From Eubacteriaceae bacterium (lineage in GTDB: Bacteria > Bacillota > Clostridia > Lachnospirales > Lachnospiraceae): a DNA stretch of 64,000 nucleotides. Shown here one piece after another: positions 1-8,398 of the stretch. A program made the translations under genes and the position numbers. Below the pieces are notes generated by a model. The model searched no databases. It was not told the DNA's origin and saw only the letters and a list, made by a program, of their open reading frames with translations. The stretch covers positions 1 to 64,000 of the forward strand of contig CABIWJ010000011.1 of NCBI GenBank assembly GCA_902362455.1. The letters are read 5' to 3'. Each line of letters opens with the position of its first letter. The stretch's first letter is position 1.

Positions 1-60
1 CTATAATCCACCAATTTCCTATCTATCTTTATCCTCTCGTAAACTAACTAAATTATATAG

Positions 61-87
61 AAATATGTTATAGTTGTCAACATATTT
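61..87 (-). terminator. Weak hairpin after the amidase gene
   Basis: Immediately after the amidase stop codon an 8-bp inverted repeat (AAATATGT / ACATATTT, arms 61-68 and 80-87) could form a hairpin in the minus-strand transcript. No clear U-tract follows, so this is at best a weak terminator. Nothing else was recognised between it and the window edge. Confidence 0.3.
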
Positions 88-900
88 TTAATCAATGATA
101 AATGTATTATATCCTGCTCTTCTTAATTTATCCTCCATTCTGACTGCATTATCAAGTACGGCAAATGCACCTGACTGTACCTTATACAGACCATTTTCAA
201 GCACAATAAATGCAGGATATCCCTCATCTTTTAATTCATTTACTAACTCATCGGCATATTCCCTGTTTCTGTATGCCCCTACTTGTACTCTGTAAAGTTT
301 CCTGTTGACTTCTGACTGGTTATTATTATGGTTATTATCATTAGAACTTCCCTCTATTTTGTCACAGCCTCCACCTATTGTCTCTATTATTCCCATAGCA
401 ATTGCCATCGCAATCTCATCAAAACTTTCATCAAATAATGCATTGTCCTTATCACTGTCAATAAAACCTGCCTCAACTAATATTGCAGGCATTCTTGTTC
501 TCTTAAGAACTACCAGATTAGGTCTTTCTATAACGCCCCTGTTAATAAATCCCAACCTTGATAATCTAGAATTAATATTTCTTGCCATTTCAGCTTTAAT
601 TCCATTATCATTATATACAAGAGTTTCAACGCCACTTGTGGTATTGGGAACAGTATATGCATTTCTATGAATTGATACAAAGAAATCAGCATCAGAATTA
701 TTTGCTATAACAGCTTTCTCATATGGTGTATTATATACATCTGTTGTTCGTGTATATTCAACATTAACACAATTCTCCTGCAATATCCTGCCAATTTCCA
801 TCACAAGTCGCAAAGTATCATCTTTTTCTTTTCTTCCATTGTAGGTTGCACCGAAATCACTTCCGCCATGTCCGGCATCAAGTATTACAGTATATGCCAT
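88..900 (-). CDS. N-acetylmuramoyl-L-alanine amidase (Amidase_3) with C-terminal SPOR domain
   Basis: A 270-residue zinc amidase that would cleave the bond between N-acetylmuramic acid and L-alanine in peptidoglycan. Residues 1-175 form the Amidase_3 fold. The usual zinc ligands are visible: H11 in DAGHGG, E25, H78 in SIHRNA, and the catalytic E143 in VEAGF. After an Asn-rich linker (about 183-198), residues about 200-270 form a SPOR domain (YRVQVGAY...YKVQSGAF), which normally binds denuded glycan strands. No signal peptide is present. The protein is therefore either cytoplasmic until mother-cell lysis, as for some CwlC-type sporulation amidases, or exported by another route. The ATG is preceded by AGAGG at good spacing. 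A TATAAT-like box lies at 964-969 with only a poor -35. A sporulation role is inferred, not shown. Confidence 0.88.
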   Translation of the reverse strand: MAYTVILDAGHGGSDFGATYNGRKEKDDTLRLVMEIGRILQENCVNVEYTRTTDVYNTPYEKAVIANNSDADFFVSIHRNAYTVPNTTSGVETLVYNDNGIKAEMARNINSRLSRLGFINRGVIERPNLVVLKRTRMPAILVEAGFIDSDKDNALFDESFDEIAMAIAMGIIETIGGGCDKIEGSSNDNNHNNNQSEVNRKLYRVQVGAYRNREYADELVNELKDEGYPAFIVLENGLYKVQSGAFAVLDNAVRMEDKLRRAGYNTFIID

Positions 901-1052
901 ATATATCCTCTTTTTTTATATTTTTAATTATTCTATTCATATATTAAGTAAGGGTGTCTGTCTATTATATTAATACGCATAAATCTTAATCATTAAAATA
1001 TTAATGATGATATCTGCAAAGTTTGCTATAATATATGCGATACGTACAAATT

Positions 1053-1081
1053 TTGACACTGTATTAATAATATGATAAAAT
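1053..1081 (+). promoter_or_regulatory. Sigma-A type promoter of lgt
   Basis: TTGACA (1053-1058), a 17-bp spacer and TAAAAT (1076-1081) form a near-consensus vegetative promoter about 60 bases upstream of lgt. Just downstream, at 1086-1100, TTCGCTT and AAGCGAA form a small palindrome in the 5' UTR that could be an operator or a hairpin. Confidence 0.75.
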
Positions 1082-1146
1082 ATTTTTCGCTTTAAGCGAA
1101 CATTTACGAAATTAAATAATGATTTTTTAATGAAAGGATTTAAACT

Positions 1147-1926
1147 ATGCATCCATTATTGCATTTAGGACCTATAGAACTTCCTACATATGGAAGTATT
1201 ATTTTCATAGGACTTGTAATCGGCGTTCTTGTAGCTGTTTTTACATCAAAAAAATATAATATTGAGAAACTTGATATTGTTTTATCGACTATTTTAGCAA
1301 GTGTAGGACTTATTGTCGGAGCAAAAATCTTATATCTTATAACTGTTATTCCTGAAATTATAAGAAATATAAGTTTTGTAAAAGGTCACGTATTAGAAAC
1401 CATATCATACGCATTTGGCGGCTTCGTATTCTACGGCGGGCTTCTTGGTGCTTTATTTGGATACTGGTTCTATTGTAAATGGTTTAAAATTGATTTAGGT
1501 AAAGTTCTAAACATTATTGCCCCTGTTATTCCTTTAGTTCACGCATTTGGACGAATAGGTTGTTTTATGGGTGGCTGCTGTTATGGAATTGAATATCATG
1601 GTAAATTTGCTATACAATTTCCAGATAATGAATTTGTATCAGACTTAAGTGCTGTTCCACGTTTTCCAGTACAATTGTTAGAAGCACTTATTAACTTCAT
1701 TCTTTTTATTGTTCTGATATTGATTGCACGTAAGATTCACAAAAGATATAGTATGTTTGGTCTGTACCTGATATGTTATGCCATCATTCGCTTTTCTTTG
1801 GAATTTCTTCGGGGAGATGTAGAACGTGGAATTGTATTAGGTGTTTCTACATCTCAATGGATTAGCCTGTTGCTTCTTCCTATTGGTTTCTATCTCATAC
1901 TAAAAAAAGATAAAAAGGATATCTAA
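1147..1926 (+). CDS. lgt: Phosphatidylglycerol--prolipoprotein diacylglyceryl transferase
   Basis: A 259-residue integral membrane enzyme that moves diacylglycerol from phosphatidylglycerol to the lipobox cysteine of prolipoproteins. About seven hydrophobic segments are visible. The Lgt signature HAFGRIGCFMGGCCYG (about 135-150) carries the essential His and Arg residues, and length is normal for the family. The ATG follows a GAAAGGA ribosome-binding site. The gene is monocistronic, with its own promoter and a downstream terminator, and is the only plus-strand gene in this part. Substrates within this window would include the lipoproteins at 2109-2471, 32774-33577 and 51556-52527. Confidence 0.95.
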   Translation: MHPLLHLGPIELPTYGSIIFIGLVIGVLVAVFTSKKYNIEKLDIVLSTILASVGLIVGAKILYLITVIPEIIRNISFVKGHVLETISYAFGGFVFYGGLLGALFGYWFYCKWFKIDLGKVLNIIAPVIPLVHAFGRIGCFMGGCCYGIEYHGKFAIQFPDNEFVSDLSAVPRFPVQLLEALINFILFIVLILIARKIHKRYSMFGLYLICYAIIRFSLEFLRGDVERGIVLGVSTSQWISLLLLPIGFYLILKKDKKDI

Positions 1927-2007
1927 TGATATTTGTTTAAATCGTCTGTATTAAATAAATTTGCATATGTATGAGTGAAGTTTGAATCGTAAAAATATCA
2001 ATATCAA

Positions 2008-2066
2008 AACGGCTGTAATCAGATAGAGTATTAATATAATCCTCATTGATTACAACCGTTTTTTTA
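2008..2066 (+). terminator. Intrinsic terminator of lgt
   Basis: Arms 2008-2021 and 2047-2060 (AACGGCTGTAATCA / TGATTACAACCGTT) pair over 14 positions with one wobble. They enclose a 25-base loop and are followed by a run of T on the plus strand. Confidence 0.75.
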
Positions 2067-2108
2067 CATTTTGTATTACATTTATTGTAATTTTTTTATT
2101 AGCTGGTT

Positions 2109-2471
2109 TTACTGGCCTGATGTCGAACTGTTGACATTTGAATTTTTGTTATTATCGTTATTATCATTATTAGTATTATTGTTTCTGTTATCTCTGTCTC
2201 CGTCTATTTTATCGGCAATATCATCTACTCCATCTACGATGTCATCTCCTATATCATCTACAATTCCACCATTACGGTCGTCTTTATGGTTTGTTTTATT
2301 AGTAGTATTTTCTCTGTTAGTTGCTGATGTCATTTCCTGACCATCGTTACCTGTTGTAGTGTCATTATTATTTTTATCATCTGTACCACAAGCTGTTGCG
2401 AAAATCATATAAGATGCTACAATAGCTGCAATAAGTAATATTTTACCTTTAAATCTGCGCTCTTTTTTCAT
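2109..2471 (-). CDS. Small Asn/Asp-rich lipoprotein of unknown function
   Basis: A 120-residue protein with a positively charged N-terminus, one hydrophobic stretch (about 10-27) and a lipobox ending ATAC, so Cys28 is the probable lipidation site. The mature part is low complexity, dominated by Asn, Asp, Thr and Gly, with runs such as DGVDDIADKIDGD. No domain was recognised. Such sequences look like unstructured, surface-tethered linkers. The gene lies downstream of dapA-dapB on the same strand. Its start is preceded by GGAGG embedded in an inverted repeat (see 2475-2553), so translation may depend on RNA structure. A link to lysine or diaminopimelate synthesis is only positional. Confidence 0.72.
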   Translation of the reverse strand: MKKERRFKGKILLIAAIVASYMIFATACGTDDKNNNDTTTGNDGQEMTSATNRENTTNKTNHKDDRNGGIVDDIGDDIVDGVDDIADKIDGDRDNRNNNTNNDNNDNNKNSNVNSSTSGQ

Positions 2472-2474
2472 TAA

Positions 2475-2553
2475 AATAAGCCTCCTAAGATTATATACTA
2501 AGAGATAAAAACTATATATCTCTTTATTAATATAACCATTTAGGAGACTTATT
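2475..2553 (-). promoter_or_regulatory. Hairpin hiding the lipoprotein ribosome-binding site
   Basis: Arms 2475-2488 and 2540-2553 form a 14-bp inverted repeat with one wobble. In the minus-strand RNA the 3' arm reads TTAGGAGGCTTATT and contains the Shine-Dalgarno of the lipoprotein gene. U-rich bases and the ATG follow. A smaller hairpin (AGAGATA / TATCTCT, 2501-2507 and 2517-2523) nests in the loop. It may act as a partial terminator after dapB, as a translational switch, or both. Confidence 0.5.
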
Positions 2554-2588
2554 ATAATTATTTATTCTGGAAAATAATGTTAATTTAA

Positions 2589-3344
2589 TTATCCTATAAC
2601 ATCGCTCATATCGTAGAAACCTGCCGGCTGTTTTGCAAGAAATTTGGCTGCTTCAATGGCCCCTTTACCAAATACTCCTTTAGAATATGCTCTATGTGTA
2701 ATCTGGATAACTTCATCAGGACCTGCAAATATTACATCATGATCACCAACTATTGTTCCACCTCTTACAGAAGAAATTCCTATTTCTTTCTTGCTTCTCT
2801 TCTCATGAATATTGCTTCTGTCATATACATATTTATATTCGCAATTTAATTGCTCATTAATAGTATCAGCTAACATAAGTGCTGTTCCACTTGGAGCATC
2901 TACTTTCTGATTATGATGTTTCTCGATTATCTCGATATCATAACCTGCATCTGAAAGTAATTTAGTAATATTACTAAGCACCTTCATTACTGTATTAATC
3001 CCAAGTGACATATTTCCAGATCTTAATACTGGTATCTCTTTACTCAGATTATGTGCAGCATAAATCTGTTCTTCAGATAATCCTGTTGAGCATAATACCA
3101 ATGGTAAATTTCTCTTCTTACAGAATTCAAGTAGTTTATCTATAGCTTTAGCTGATGAAAAGTCTATTACAACATCGGCTGCAACATCACATTCATCTAT
3201 ATTTGTAAATACAGGATATGAATTCTCAATTGTGTCACAAATATCAATTCCTGCTACTATTTCTGAACCATTATCTTCTTCAACTAATTTAGATATAACC
3301 TGACCCATTTTACCATTACAGCCATGCATTATTATTTTTGTCAT
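2589..3344 (-). CDS. dapB: 4-hydroxy-tetrahydrodipicolinate reductase
   Basis: A 251-residue cytoplasmic enzyme that reduces the product of DapA to tetrahydrodipicolinate with NAD(P)H, the second committed step towards diaminopimelate and lysine. The N-terminal dinucleotide-binding loop GCNGKMG (8-14) and the signature EKHHNQKVDAPSGTA (about 140-154), which holds the catalytic His and Lys, are intact. Length is normal. It lies 61 bases after dapA on the same strand, so both genes should be under the lysine riboswitch. AGAGG precedes the start. Confidence 0.95.
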   Translation of the reverse strand: MTKIIMHGCNGKMGQVISKLVEEDNGSEIVAGIDICDTIENSYPVFTNIDECDVAADVVIDFSSAKAIDKLLEFCKKRNLPLVLCSTGLSEEQIYAAHNLSKEIPVLRSGNMSLGINTVMKVLSNITKLLSDAGYDIEIIEKHHNQKVDAPSGTALMLADTINEQLNCEYKYVYDRSNIHEKRSKKEIGISSVRGGTIVGDHDVIFAGPDEVIQITHRAYSKGVFGKGAIEAAKFLAKQPAGFYDMSDVIG

Positions 3345-3405
3345 TTTAAAACTAACCTCTTTTCTATGTGTTTCTTATATGTTGTTTAGTTTATGATATT
3401 TTGAA

Positions 3406-4305
3406 TTATTTTACATCAATTCCATAAGAAGTCATTGCGGCTTTTAATGTTTCTTTATGCACGTCTTCTATCTCTGTCAATGGTTTTCTAAGTGGTCCTA
3501 CATTGAAGCCCATCATATTAAGTGCAGCTTTAACAGGAATAGGATTAACTTCACAGAATAATGCATCTATAACATTTAATGCCTCTAACTGTAATTTAAG
3601 ACTCTCTTTAACATCTCCCTCAAGATATTTTGCTACGATATTATGTGTTTTTTCAGGTGCAATGTTAGAAAGAACCGAGATTACACCTTTTCCACCTAAT
3701 GATAATACAGGTACAATCTGGTCATCATTTCCTGAATAAATATCAAATTCTAATTTATTCTCTCTGATGAGATTTGCAAGTTTAGCAACTTGCGAAATAT
3801 TTCCACTTGCTTCTTTAATAGCTACTACATTAGATGCTTTTTTAGCAATCTTAATAGCTGTTTCAGGTAAAATATTGCAACCTGTACGACTTGGTACGTT
3901 ATATAAAATAATAGGTACTTTTACACTATTTGCAACGGATGTGAAATGTTCAACAAGACCATTCTGAGTTGCCTTGTTATAATATGGTGTAACAATTAAT
4001 AATCCATCTACTCCGTATTTTTCAGCTTCTGTTGAAAGATAAATAGCTGTTTCAGTACAGTTTGAACCTGTTCCAGCAACGACTGGAATTCTTTTTGCAA
4101 CTTTATCTACTGCATATTTAATACATGCTAAATGTTCTTCATGAGTTAATGTAGAAGATTCACCTGTTGTTCCACAGATAATGATAGCATCTGTCTTGTT
4201 TGCTATCTGGTATTCGATTGTTTCTCCAAGTTTGTCAAAATTAACACTTCCGTCTGCGTTCATAGGTGTAACTATTGCAACACCTGCTCCTGTAAATATA
4301 GCCAT
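3406..4305 (-). CDS. dapA: 4-hydroxy-tetrahydrodipicolinate synthase
   Basis: A 299-residue TIM-barrel aldolase that condenses pyruvate with aspartate semialdehyde. The CGTTGES motif (44-50) supplies the active-site Thr pair. YNVPSRTG carries the catalytic Tyr (about 135), and VAIKEASGN carries the Schiff-base Lys (about 163). It is the first gene of a dapA-dapB transcript that begins at a consensus promoter (4702-4730) and runs through a lysine riboswitch and its terminator. Expression should therefore fall when lysine is abundant. The dehydrogenase branch is completed by ddh at 7306-8292, under a separate promoter. Confidence 0.96.
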   Translation of the reverse strand: MAIFTGAGVAIVTPMNADGSVNFDKLGETIEYQIANKTDAIIICGTTGESSTLTHEEHLACIKYAVDKVAKRIPVVAGTGSNCTETAIYLSTEAEKYGVDGLLIVTPYYNKATQNGLVEHFTSVANSVKVPIILYNVPSRTGCNILPETAIKIAKKASNVVAIKEASGNISQVAKLANLIRENKLEFDIYSGNDDQIVPVLSLGGKGVISVLSNIAPEKTHNIVAKYLEGDVKESLKLQLEALNVIDALFCEVNPIPVKAALNMMGFNVGPLRKPLTEIEDVHKETLKAAMTSYGIDVK

Positions 4306-4450
4306 AAAATCACCATGTGTTTCACATTACTATATAATATACATTATATACATAAATGTGAAAATGCCCGATAATTTGAACGACTGTGGGCTTCACTAAT
4401 CCTTTTTTATTTTCTACCGTTCAAATTTTTTTACAAACGCTTTAAAATTT

Positions 4451-4480
4451 AAAAAGGAGCTAACCAAAACGGTCAGCTCC
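4451..4480 (-). terminator. Riboswitch-controlled terminator before dapA
   Basis: On the minus strand GGAGCTGACC, a loop GTTTT and GGTTAGCTCC form a 10-bp stem with one wobble, followed by a U-rich tract. It sits between the lysine aptamer and dapA, the expected place for a transcriptional OFF platform. Confidence 0.85.
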
Positions 4481-4506
4481 ATAAATTCATATGATATTCA
4501 CACGTC

Positions 4507-4672
4507 TGTAGCTCACCATCTCTATAAGATGACAGTCATATAGCTTTTAACCATATGCCCAAGATATATTCTCTCAGGAAGAATATTCTTTCGGCGTAAC
4601 ACCCTTTCACATGACTTCTTATGTGCCTGACACATCTGCCACATTACTGATATGATACGCAACCTCTACTAA
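4507..4672 (-). promoter_or_regulatory. Lysine riboswitch (L box) aptamer upstream of dapA
   Basis: Read on the minus strand, the conserved L-box landmarks appear in order. They are AGTAGAGGTTGCG at the 5' end, GTGAAAGGGTGTTACGCCGA in the core, GACTGTCATC, and GATGGTGAGCTAC at the 3' end. GTAG and CTAC would close helix P1. The location, 5' of dapA and followed by a terminator, matches the family. Known biology is that lysine binding favours the terminator and shuts off the downstream genes. I infer that dapA and dapB are both controlled. Confidence 0.9.
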
Positions 4673-4701
4673 AATATAATAATTTAAAACTATCTACTTG
4701 A

Positions 4702-4730
4702 ATAATATCACTATATATATTTATTGTCAA
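4702..4730 (-). promoter_or_regulatory. Promoter of the riboswitch-dapA-dapB transcript
   Basis: On the minus strand TTGACA (4725-4730), a 17-bp spacer and TATTAT (4702-4707) sit about 30 bases before the aptamer. Confidence 0.82.
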
Positions 4731-4746
4731 TGTAAATATGATAAAA

Positions 4747-5235
4747 TTAGCACAATGCTTCTATGTTTGACACATAGTCAACATAATCTTTTAATTTCTC
4801 CGGCATAATCCTGCCAGTCATAATTATAATTGTATCATCTGATCTTGCATCAAGTATCGGATATAACTCTTCACATTCGATGATACCTTCATTAACTAAG
4901 GCTAAAACCTCATCTAGTATAAGAACGTCACACTCTCCAGTCACTAAGACTTTCTTAGCATAATTTAATCCGTTTCTCATATTAGTTATTTCTTCTCTTT
5001 TCTCGTCTTCCGAAAGATCGTTAAAACATATTTCCATTTTTTCAAAGCGAAAAAGCTTAATTTCAGGCTCTAGACGTTGAAAAAACCTGCTTTCATTGTC
5101 ATTCTTCTCTTTCATAAATTGAACAACAATGACCTGGTTGCCATCAATAGCACTAAGTATACCTTTTCCTATGGCTGCTGAAGATTTACCTTCGCCATTT
5201 CCACAAAAAACCTGTACATATCCTTTTTCTGTCAT
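4747..5235 (-). CDS. Cob(I)yrinic acid a,c-diamide adenosyltransferase family protein
   Basis: A 162-residue P-loop protein of the CobA/CobO/BtuR family, which transfers the adenosyl group of ATP to cob(I)alamin or its precursors. The Walker A motif GNGEGKSS (12-19) follows the family's usual N-terminal strand, and VLILDEVLALV gives the Walker B region. It is somewhat shorter than E. coli BtuR (about 196 residues) and carries GEGKSS where most members have GKGKTT, so an altered substrate range is possible. No other cobalamin gene is nearby. The start has GAGG at good spacing. A role in corrinoid salvage is inferred from the family. Confidence 0.75.
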   Translation of the reverse strand: MTEKGYVQVFCGNGEGKSSAAIGKGILSAIDGNQVIVVQFMKEKNDNESRFFQRLEPEIKLFRFEKMEICFNDLSEDEKREEITNMRNGLNYAKKVLVTGECDVLILDEVLALVNEGIIECEELYPILDARSDDTIIIMTGRIMPEKLKDYVDYVSNIEALC

Positions 5236-5329
5236 TCCTATACCTCATCTATATAAGCAATAATCAATTTTGTATACCATAGCATATATTCTGATATTTT
5301 GCAACTCCGTATTAAAATGATAAAAATGT

Positions 5330-5959
5330 TTATTGATCAATATATTCTAATTTGCTGACAGATACTTCATATGCGGTATGCTTCTCTGTATCTGTTTCAT
5401 TAATCTTTTTTACATAGTCCCTGCTCTGTACTCTTCCCCATATCTGTATTCTCTTACCAACTTCAAAGGATGATGCAAATCTTGCATTTCTTCCCCAGGC
5501 AATACATGGGATATAATCTGATTTACCATATGGTCTGTTTACTGCAATAAGTAAATCAGAAATTTCTCTACCAAGAGGTGTCTTTCTGTAAACTGGTGAC
5601 TTGCATATGAATCCATCAAGGAAAATTTGATTTGTCTTTCCTGATTCTTCATTTTCATCAACAAGCTGCCAATCTCTTACAAAAATTGATAAAACCAACT
5701 TATTACGTGTTCCATCATGTTTATTATATGATCTGAACTGACCTGATGCTTCAACCAGATGACCTATATAGTTCTGTGTAACATCAACAAGTCTTTCTGA
5801 CACCAATAATGGAATTGTGTCCGTCATATCGCTTAGTCTGTTGACTGCGACATCAACGGTATAGAACCCCTCACCAAACACCTGATGACTGTACCTGAAT
5901 TCAGATGTAATTTCTCCTATTATACTTACTCGGTTGTTTTCAATAACCTTATCTACCAT
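5330..5959 (-). CDS. SSB-like protein with two tandem OB-type domains
   Basis: A 209-residue protein that looks like two single-stranded-DNA-binding (SSB) OB folds in one chain. The first spans about 5-105 (NRVSIIGEITSEF...VDVAVNRLSD). The second spans about 110-200 (NQIFLDGFICKSPVYRKTPL...DLLIAVNRPYGKSDYIPCIA), the latter with the hallmark layout of SSB. An upstream in-frame ATG at 6025 would add 22 residues. The ATG at 5959 is preferred because GAAGGGAG lies just before it. There is no acidic SSB tail, so it is probably not the replicative SSB. It may bind DNA in repair, or serve as a PriB-like accessory. Confidence 0.65.
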   Translation of the reverse strand: MVDKVIENNRVSIIGEITSEFRYSHQVFGEGFYTVDVAVNRLSDMTDTIPLLVSERLVDVTQNYIGHLVEASGQFRSYNKHDGTRNKLVLSIFVRDWQLVDENEESGKTNQIFLDGFICKSPVYRKTPLGREISDLLIAVNRPYGKSDYIPCIAWGRNARFASSFEVGKRIQIWGRVQSRDYVKKINETDTEKHTAYEVSVSKLEYIDQ

Positions 5960-6232
5960 TGTATTTCTCCCTTCTGTAACCATGTTAGGTTTCTTAAATA
6001 ATTTTATCTTTATCAGTATATGCATGCATATATGATTTTAGAATAATTTTTTTGATAATATGAAAATTTTTTATAAAATCTTATTCAAAAATTTCATACC
6101 TCACTTGAAATATATACGTTTTTGTTAAAAATTACAACCCCTAAATTTAATGATATTATATATTTTTCGGTTTTCTATTTGATAAAATGAAGAAATGTGT
6201 CGAAGATTATACTAATGATATAACTTAGAAGT

Positions 6233-7114
6233 TTATAGAATAAGTCGCCTTGCATTTATTTCGCCCCACCCCTGGTGATTTTTAGGCAGTCCAACGTCTA
6301 TCGCAGTTTCATACATTTTCTTTTTAATCTCCTTATTAGTTAAATCCGGTTTACTTTCAAGCATTAAAGCAACAATTCCGGATACAATAGGAACAGCCAT
6401 TGAAGTCCCACTCTTAGTTGAATATCCATTTTTATTATTACAGCTTATTATTCCTGTACCAGGACAGACAATTTCCGGCTTTACTACACATATTTTCGTT
6501 GGGCCTCTTCCAGAATAATTCTTTCTTCTGTCATTCCCCGATACCATATTATCATCACTTGCTCCAACTGTAATTACACTCTTAGCATTACCAGGTGCGG
6601 TAACACTTCCCTTATCTGGTCCGTTATTGCCGGCAGCCACTATTACAACAAAGCCAAGTTTCCAGAGTTCTTCAACTGCACTAACTAATCTTTCTGATTC
6701 GTTATCATCTGTTTTCTTAATAGAACCTACAGATATATTTACAATTCTTATATTAAATCTATCTCTGTTATCTATAATGAAATTAAGTCCCTTTTCTGCA
6801 TTATCTATTTTACCATTCCCATTTTTATCAAGACATTTTAGCATTATTATCTTAGAAGCAGGGGCAATTCCCTTGAAACGTCCTTTTGATTTATAACCAT
6901 TTCCTGCGATTATTCCTGATACATGTGAGCCATGCCCATTATCATCATAGGCTGTTTTTCGAATATTTATATAATCTTTAAAACATACTAAATTATCATT
7001 CAAATCTATATGATTAGAAATTCCGGTATCTAATACGGCTATACCTATATTCTTACCCGTAATCCCCATATTGTGGATATAATCTATATTAAAATGTTTT
7101 CTGATTCTGTCCAA
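6233..7114 (-). CDS. Intracellular subtilisin-like serine protease (S8)
   Basis: A 293-residue peptidase with the full subtilisin triad: D29 in VLDTGI, H61 in NGHGSHVSG and S238 in SGTSMAVP, plus the oxyanion Asn in AAGNNGP. There is no signal peptide, almost no propeptide and no C-terminal extension, as in intracellular subtilisins. The start is TTG at 7114: AGGTGA lies six bases upstream and no ATG is in frame nearby. That ribosome-binding site lies in the 3' arm of an inverted repeat (7118-7240), which suggests restrained translation. Its substrate is unknown; protein turnover during sporulation is a plausible but untested role. Confidence 0.85.
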   Translation of the reverse strand: MDRIRKHFNIDYIHNMGITGKNIGIAVLDTGISNHIDLNDNLVCFKDYINIRKTAYDDNGHGSHVSGIIAGNGYKSKGRFKGIAPASKIIMLKCLDKNGNGKIDNAEKGLNFIIDNRDRFNIRIVNISVGSIKKTDDNESERLVSAVEELWKLGFVVIVAAGNNGPDKGSVTAPGNAKSVITVGASDDNMVSGNDRRKNYSGRGPTKICVVKPEIVCPGTGIISCNNKNGYSTKSGTSMAVPIVSGIVALMLESKPDLTNKEIKKKMYETAIDVGLPKNHQGWGEINARRLIL

Positions 7115-7117
7115 TAA

Positions 7118-7240
7118 AAATCACCTCATCAAATATATTAAATACATATATCTGCTTTGTTATAACGACAGACTTAAATTACGTCAATACGTTTAACTTT
7201 AATAAACAAATATGTTTTTATATATTAAATGAGGTGATTT
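7118..7240 (-). promoter_or_regulatory. Inverted repeat masking the protease ribosome-binding site
   Basis: Perfect 12-base arms (AAATCACCTCAT at 7118-7129, ATGAGGTGATTT at 7229-7240) with imperfect AT-rich extensions are separated by 99 bases. In the minus-strand RNA the downstream arm contains the GAGGTGA Shine-Dalgarno followed by a U-tract and the TTG start. It lies between ddh and the protease gene. Confidence 0.45.
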
Positions 7241-7305
7241 AATTAATTGTAACTTGTTTTATTTTTTATATTCCCATGTCCGGATAAATACATAAATGTA
7301 TTATC

Positions 7306-8292
7306 TTATAACATATGTGCTCTTAATTCTTCACCACTCTGAGCTGATAAATAAGCAGGTGCAATATCAAATACTGTCTTGCAACCTGTCTGTCCCTCAG
7401 CATTTAATCTTGCAGCAGCTCTTGCATATGCAATTAAAACAGAAGCTGTGAATTCGGGATTTGAATCAAGTTTAAGGCTATATTCGATAATGTGTGTATT
7501 TTCATCATTCCAGCCTGTTTTGCCACTTCTGATAACGAAACCACCATGAGGTATTCCGCTGTGGTTCTTCTTTAATTCTTCTTCTGTAATAAAATGAACT
7601 GTTGTATCATAATCAGCAAAATAGTTTGGCATATTCTTTATTTCTGATTCGATTCTTGCTTTATCTGCACCCTCTTCAGCTACAACGAAACATTCTCTTG
7701 TATGTTTCTGTCTTGTAGTAAGTTCAGGATTTAATCCGTTTCTTACAGCTTCAAGTGCGCTTTCTACAGGAATTGTATACTGTTTGCCATCTAATACGCC
7801 ATCAATTCTTCTGATAGCATCTGAATGTCCCTGACTTACGCCCTTGCCCCAGAATGTATAATCACTTCCGTTTGTAAGAATTGCATTTGCATATAATCTG
7901 TTTAATGAAAACATTCCAGGATCCCAGCCTACTGAGATAATACCGATTTTACCACTCTTCTTAGCGACTTCATCTACGCCTGCGAAATGTTCAGGAATTT
8001 TTGCATGTGTATCAAAACTATCGATAACATTGAACATTTCAACATATTTTTTTGTCTGTTCAGGTAAATCTGTTGCACTACCACCACAAAGAATCATTAC
8101 ATCAATTTTATCTTTAAAATCTTTTACATCATTAATACTATATACCTTAACGTTTTCTGTCATAATTTTAACAACGTCAGGATTTCTTCTTGTAAATACA
8201 GCAACTAACTCCATATCATCATTATGTTTAATTGCACATTCAATTCCTCGTCCTAAATTGCCGTATCCAAGTATACCTATTCTTGTTTTCAT
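7306..8292 (-). CDS. ddh: meso-diaminopimelate D-dehydrogenase
   Basis: A 328-residue NADP-dependent enzyme that aminates tetrahydrodipicolinate directly to meso-diaminopimelate, bypassing the succinylase or acetylase branches. The N-terminus carries the Rossmann motif GILGYGNLGRG. Diaminopimelate dehydrogenase signatures follow: VISVGWDPGMFSLNR-type substrate loop, and WGKGVSQGHSDAIRRI. An ATG four codons upstream (8304) overlaps the GGAGG, so the ATG at 8292 is the real start. It has its own consensus promoter (8358-8386). Together with dapA and dapB nearby it indicates the short dehydrogenase route to lysine and peptidoglycan. Confidence 0.95.
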   Translation of the reverse strand: MKTRIGILGYGNLGRGIECAIKHNDDMELVAVFTRRNPDVVKIMTENVKVYSINDVKDFKDKIDVMILCGGSATDLPEQTKKYVEMFNVIDSFDTHAKIPEHFAGVDEVAKKSGKIGIISVGWDPGMFSLNRLYANAILTNGSDYTFWGKGVSQGHSDAIRRIDGVLDGKQYTIPVESALEAVRNGLNPELTTRQKHTRECFVVAEEGADKARIESEIKNMPNYFADYDTTVHFITEEELKKNHSGIPHGGFVIRSGKTGWNDENTHIIEYSLKLDSNPEFTASVLIAYARAAARLNAEGQTGCKTVFDIAPAYLSAQSGEELRAHML

Positions 8293-8357
8293 TTTTACCT
8301 CCATGCCTGATGTATTTTACATTAGTACACCATTATACATATTTTTTTTACATATAA

Positions 8358-8386
8358 ACTATATATTTCATCAACTTAATTGTCAA
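8358..8386 (-). promoter_or_regulatory. Promoter of ddh
   Basis: On the minus strand TTGACA (8381-8386), 17 bp, then TATAGT (8358-8363), about 65 bases before the ddh start. No riboswitch-like structure was seen in the short leader. Confidence 0.8.
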
Positions 8387-8398
8387 GTTCTTGTTAGA

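Noticed and set aside
970..1152. Minus-strand ORF of 60 codons overlapping the lgt control region
   Set aside because: No RBS, low-complexity AT-rich sequence, and it covers a near-consensus promoter for lgt.
2071..2340. Plus-strand ORF opposite the Asn/Asp-rich lipoprotein
   Set aside because: A shadow of low-complexity codons on the other strand; no RBS and no domain.
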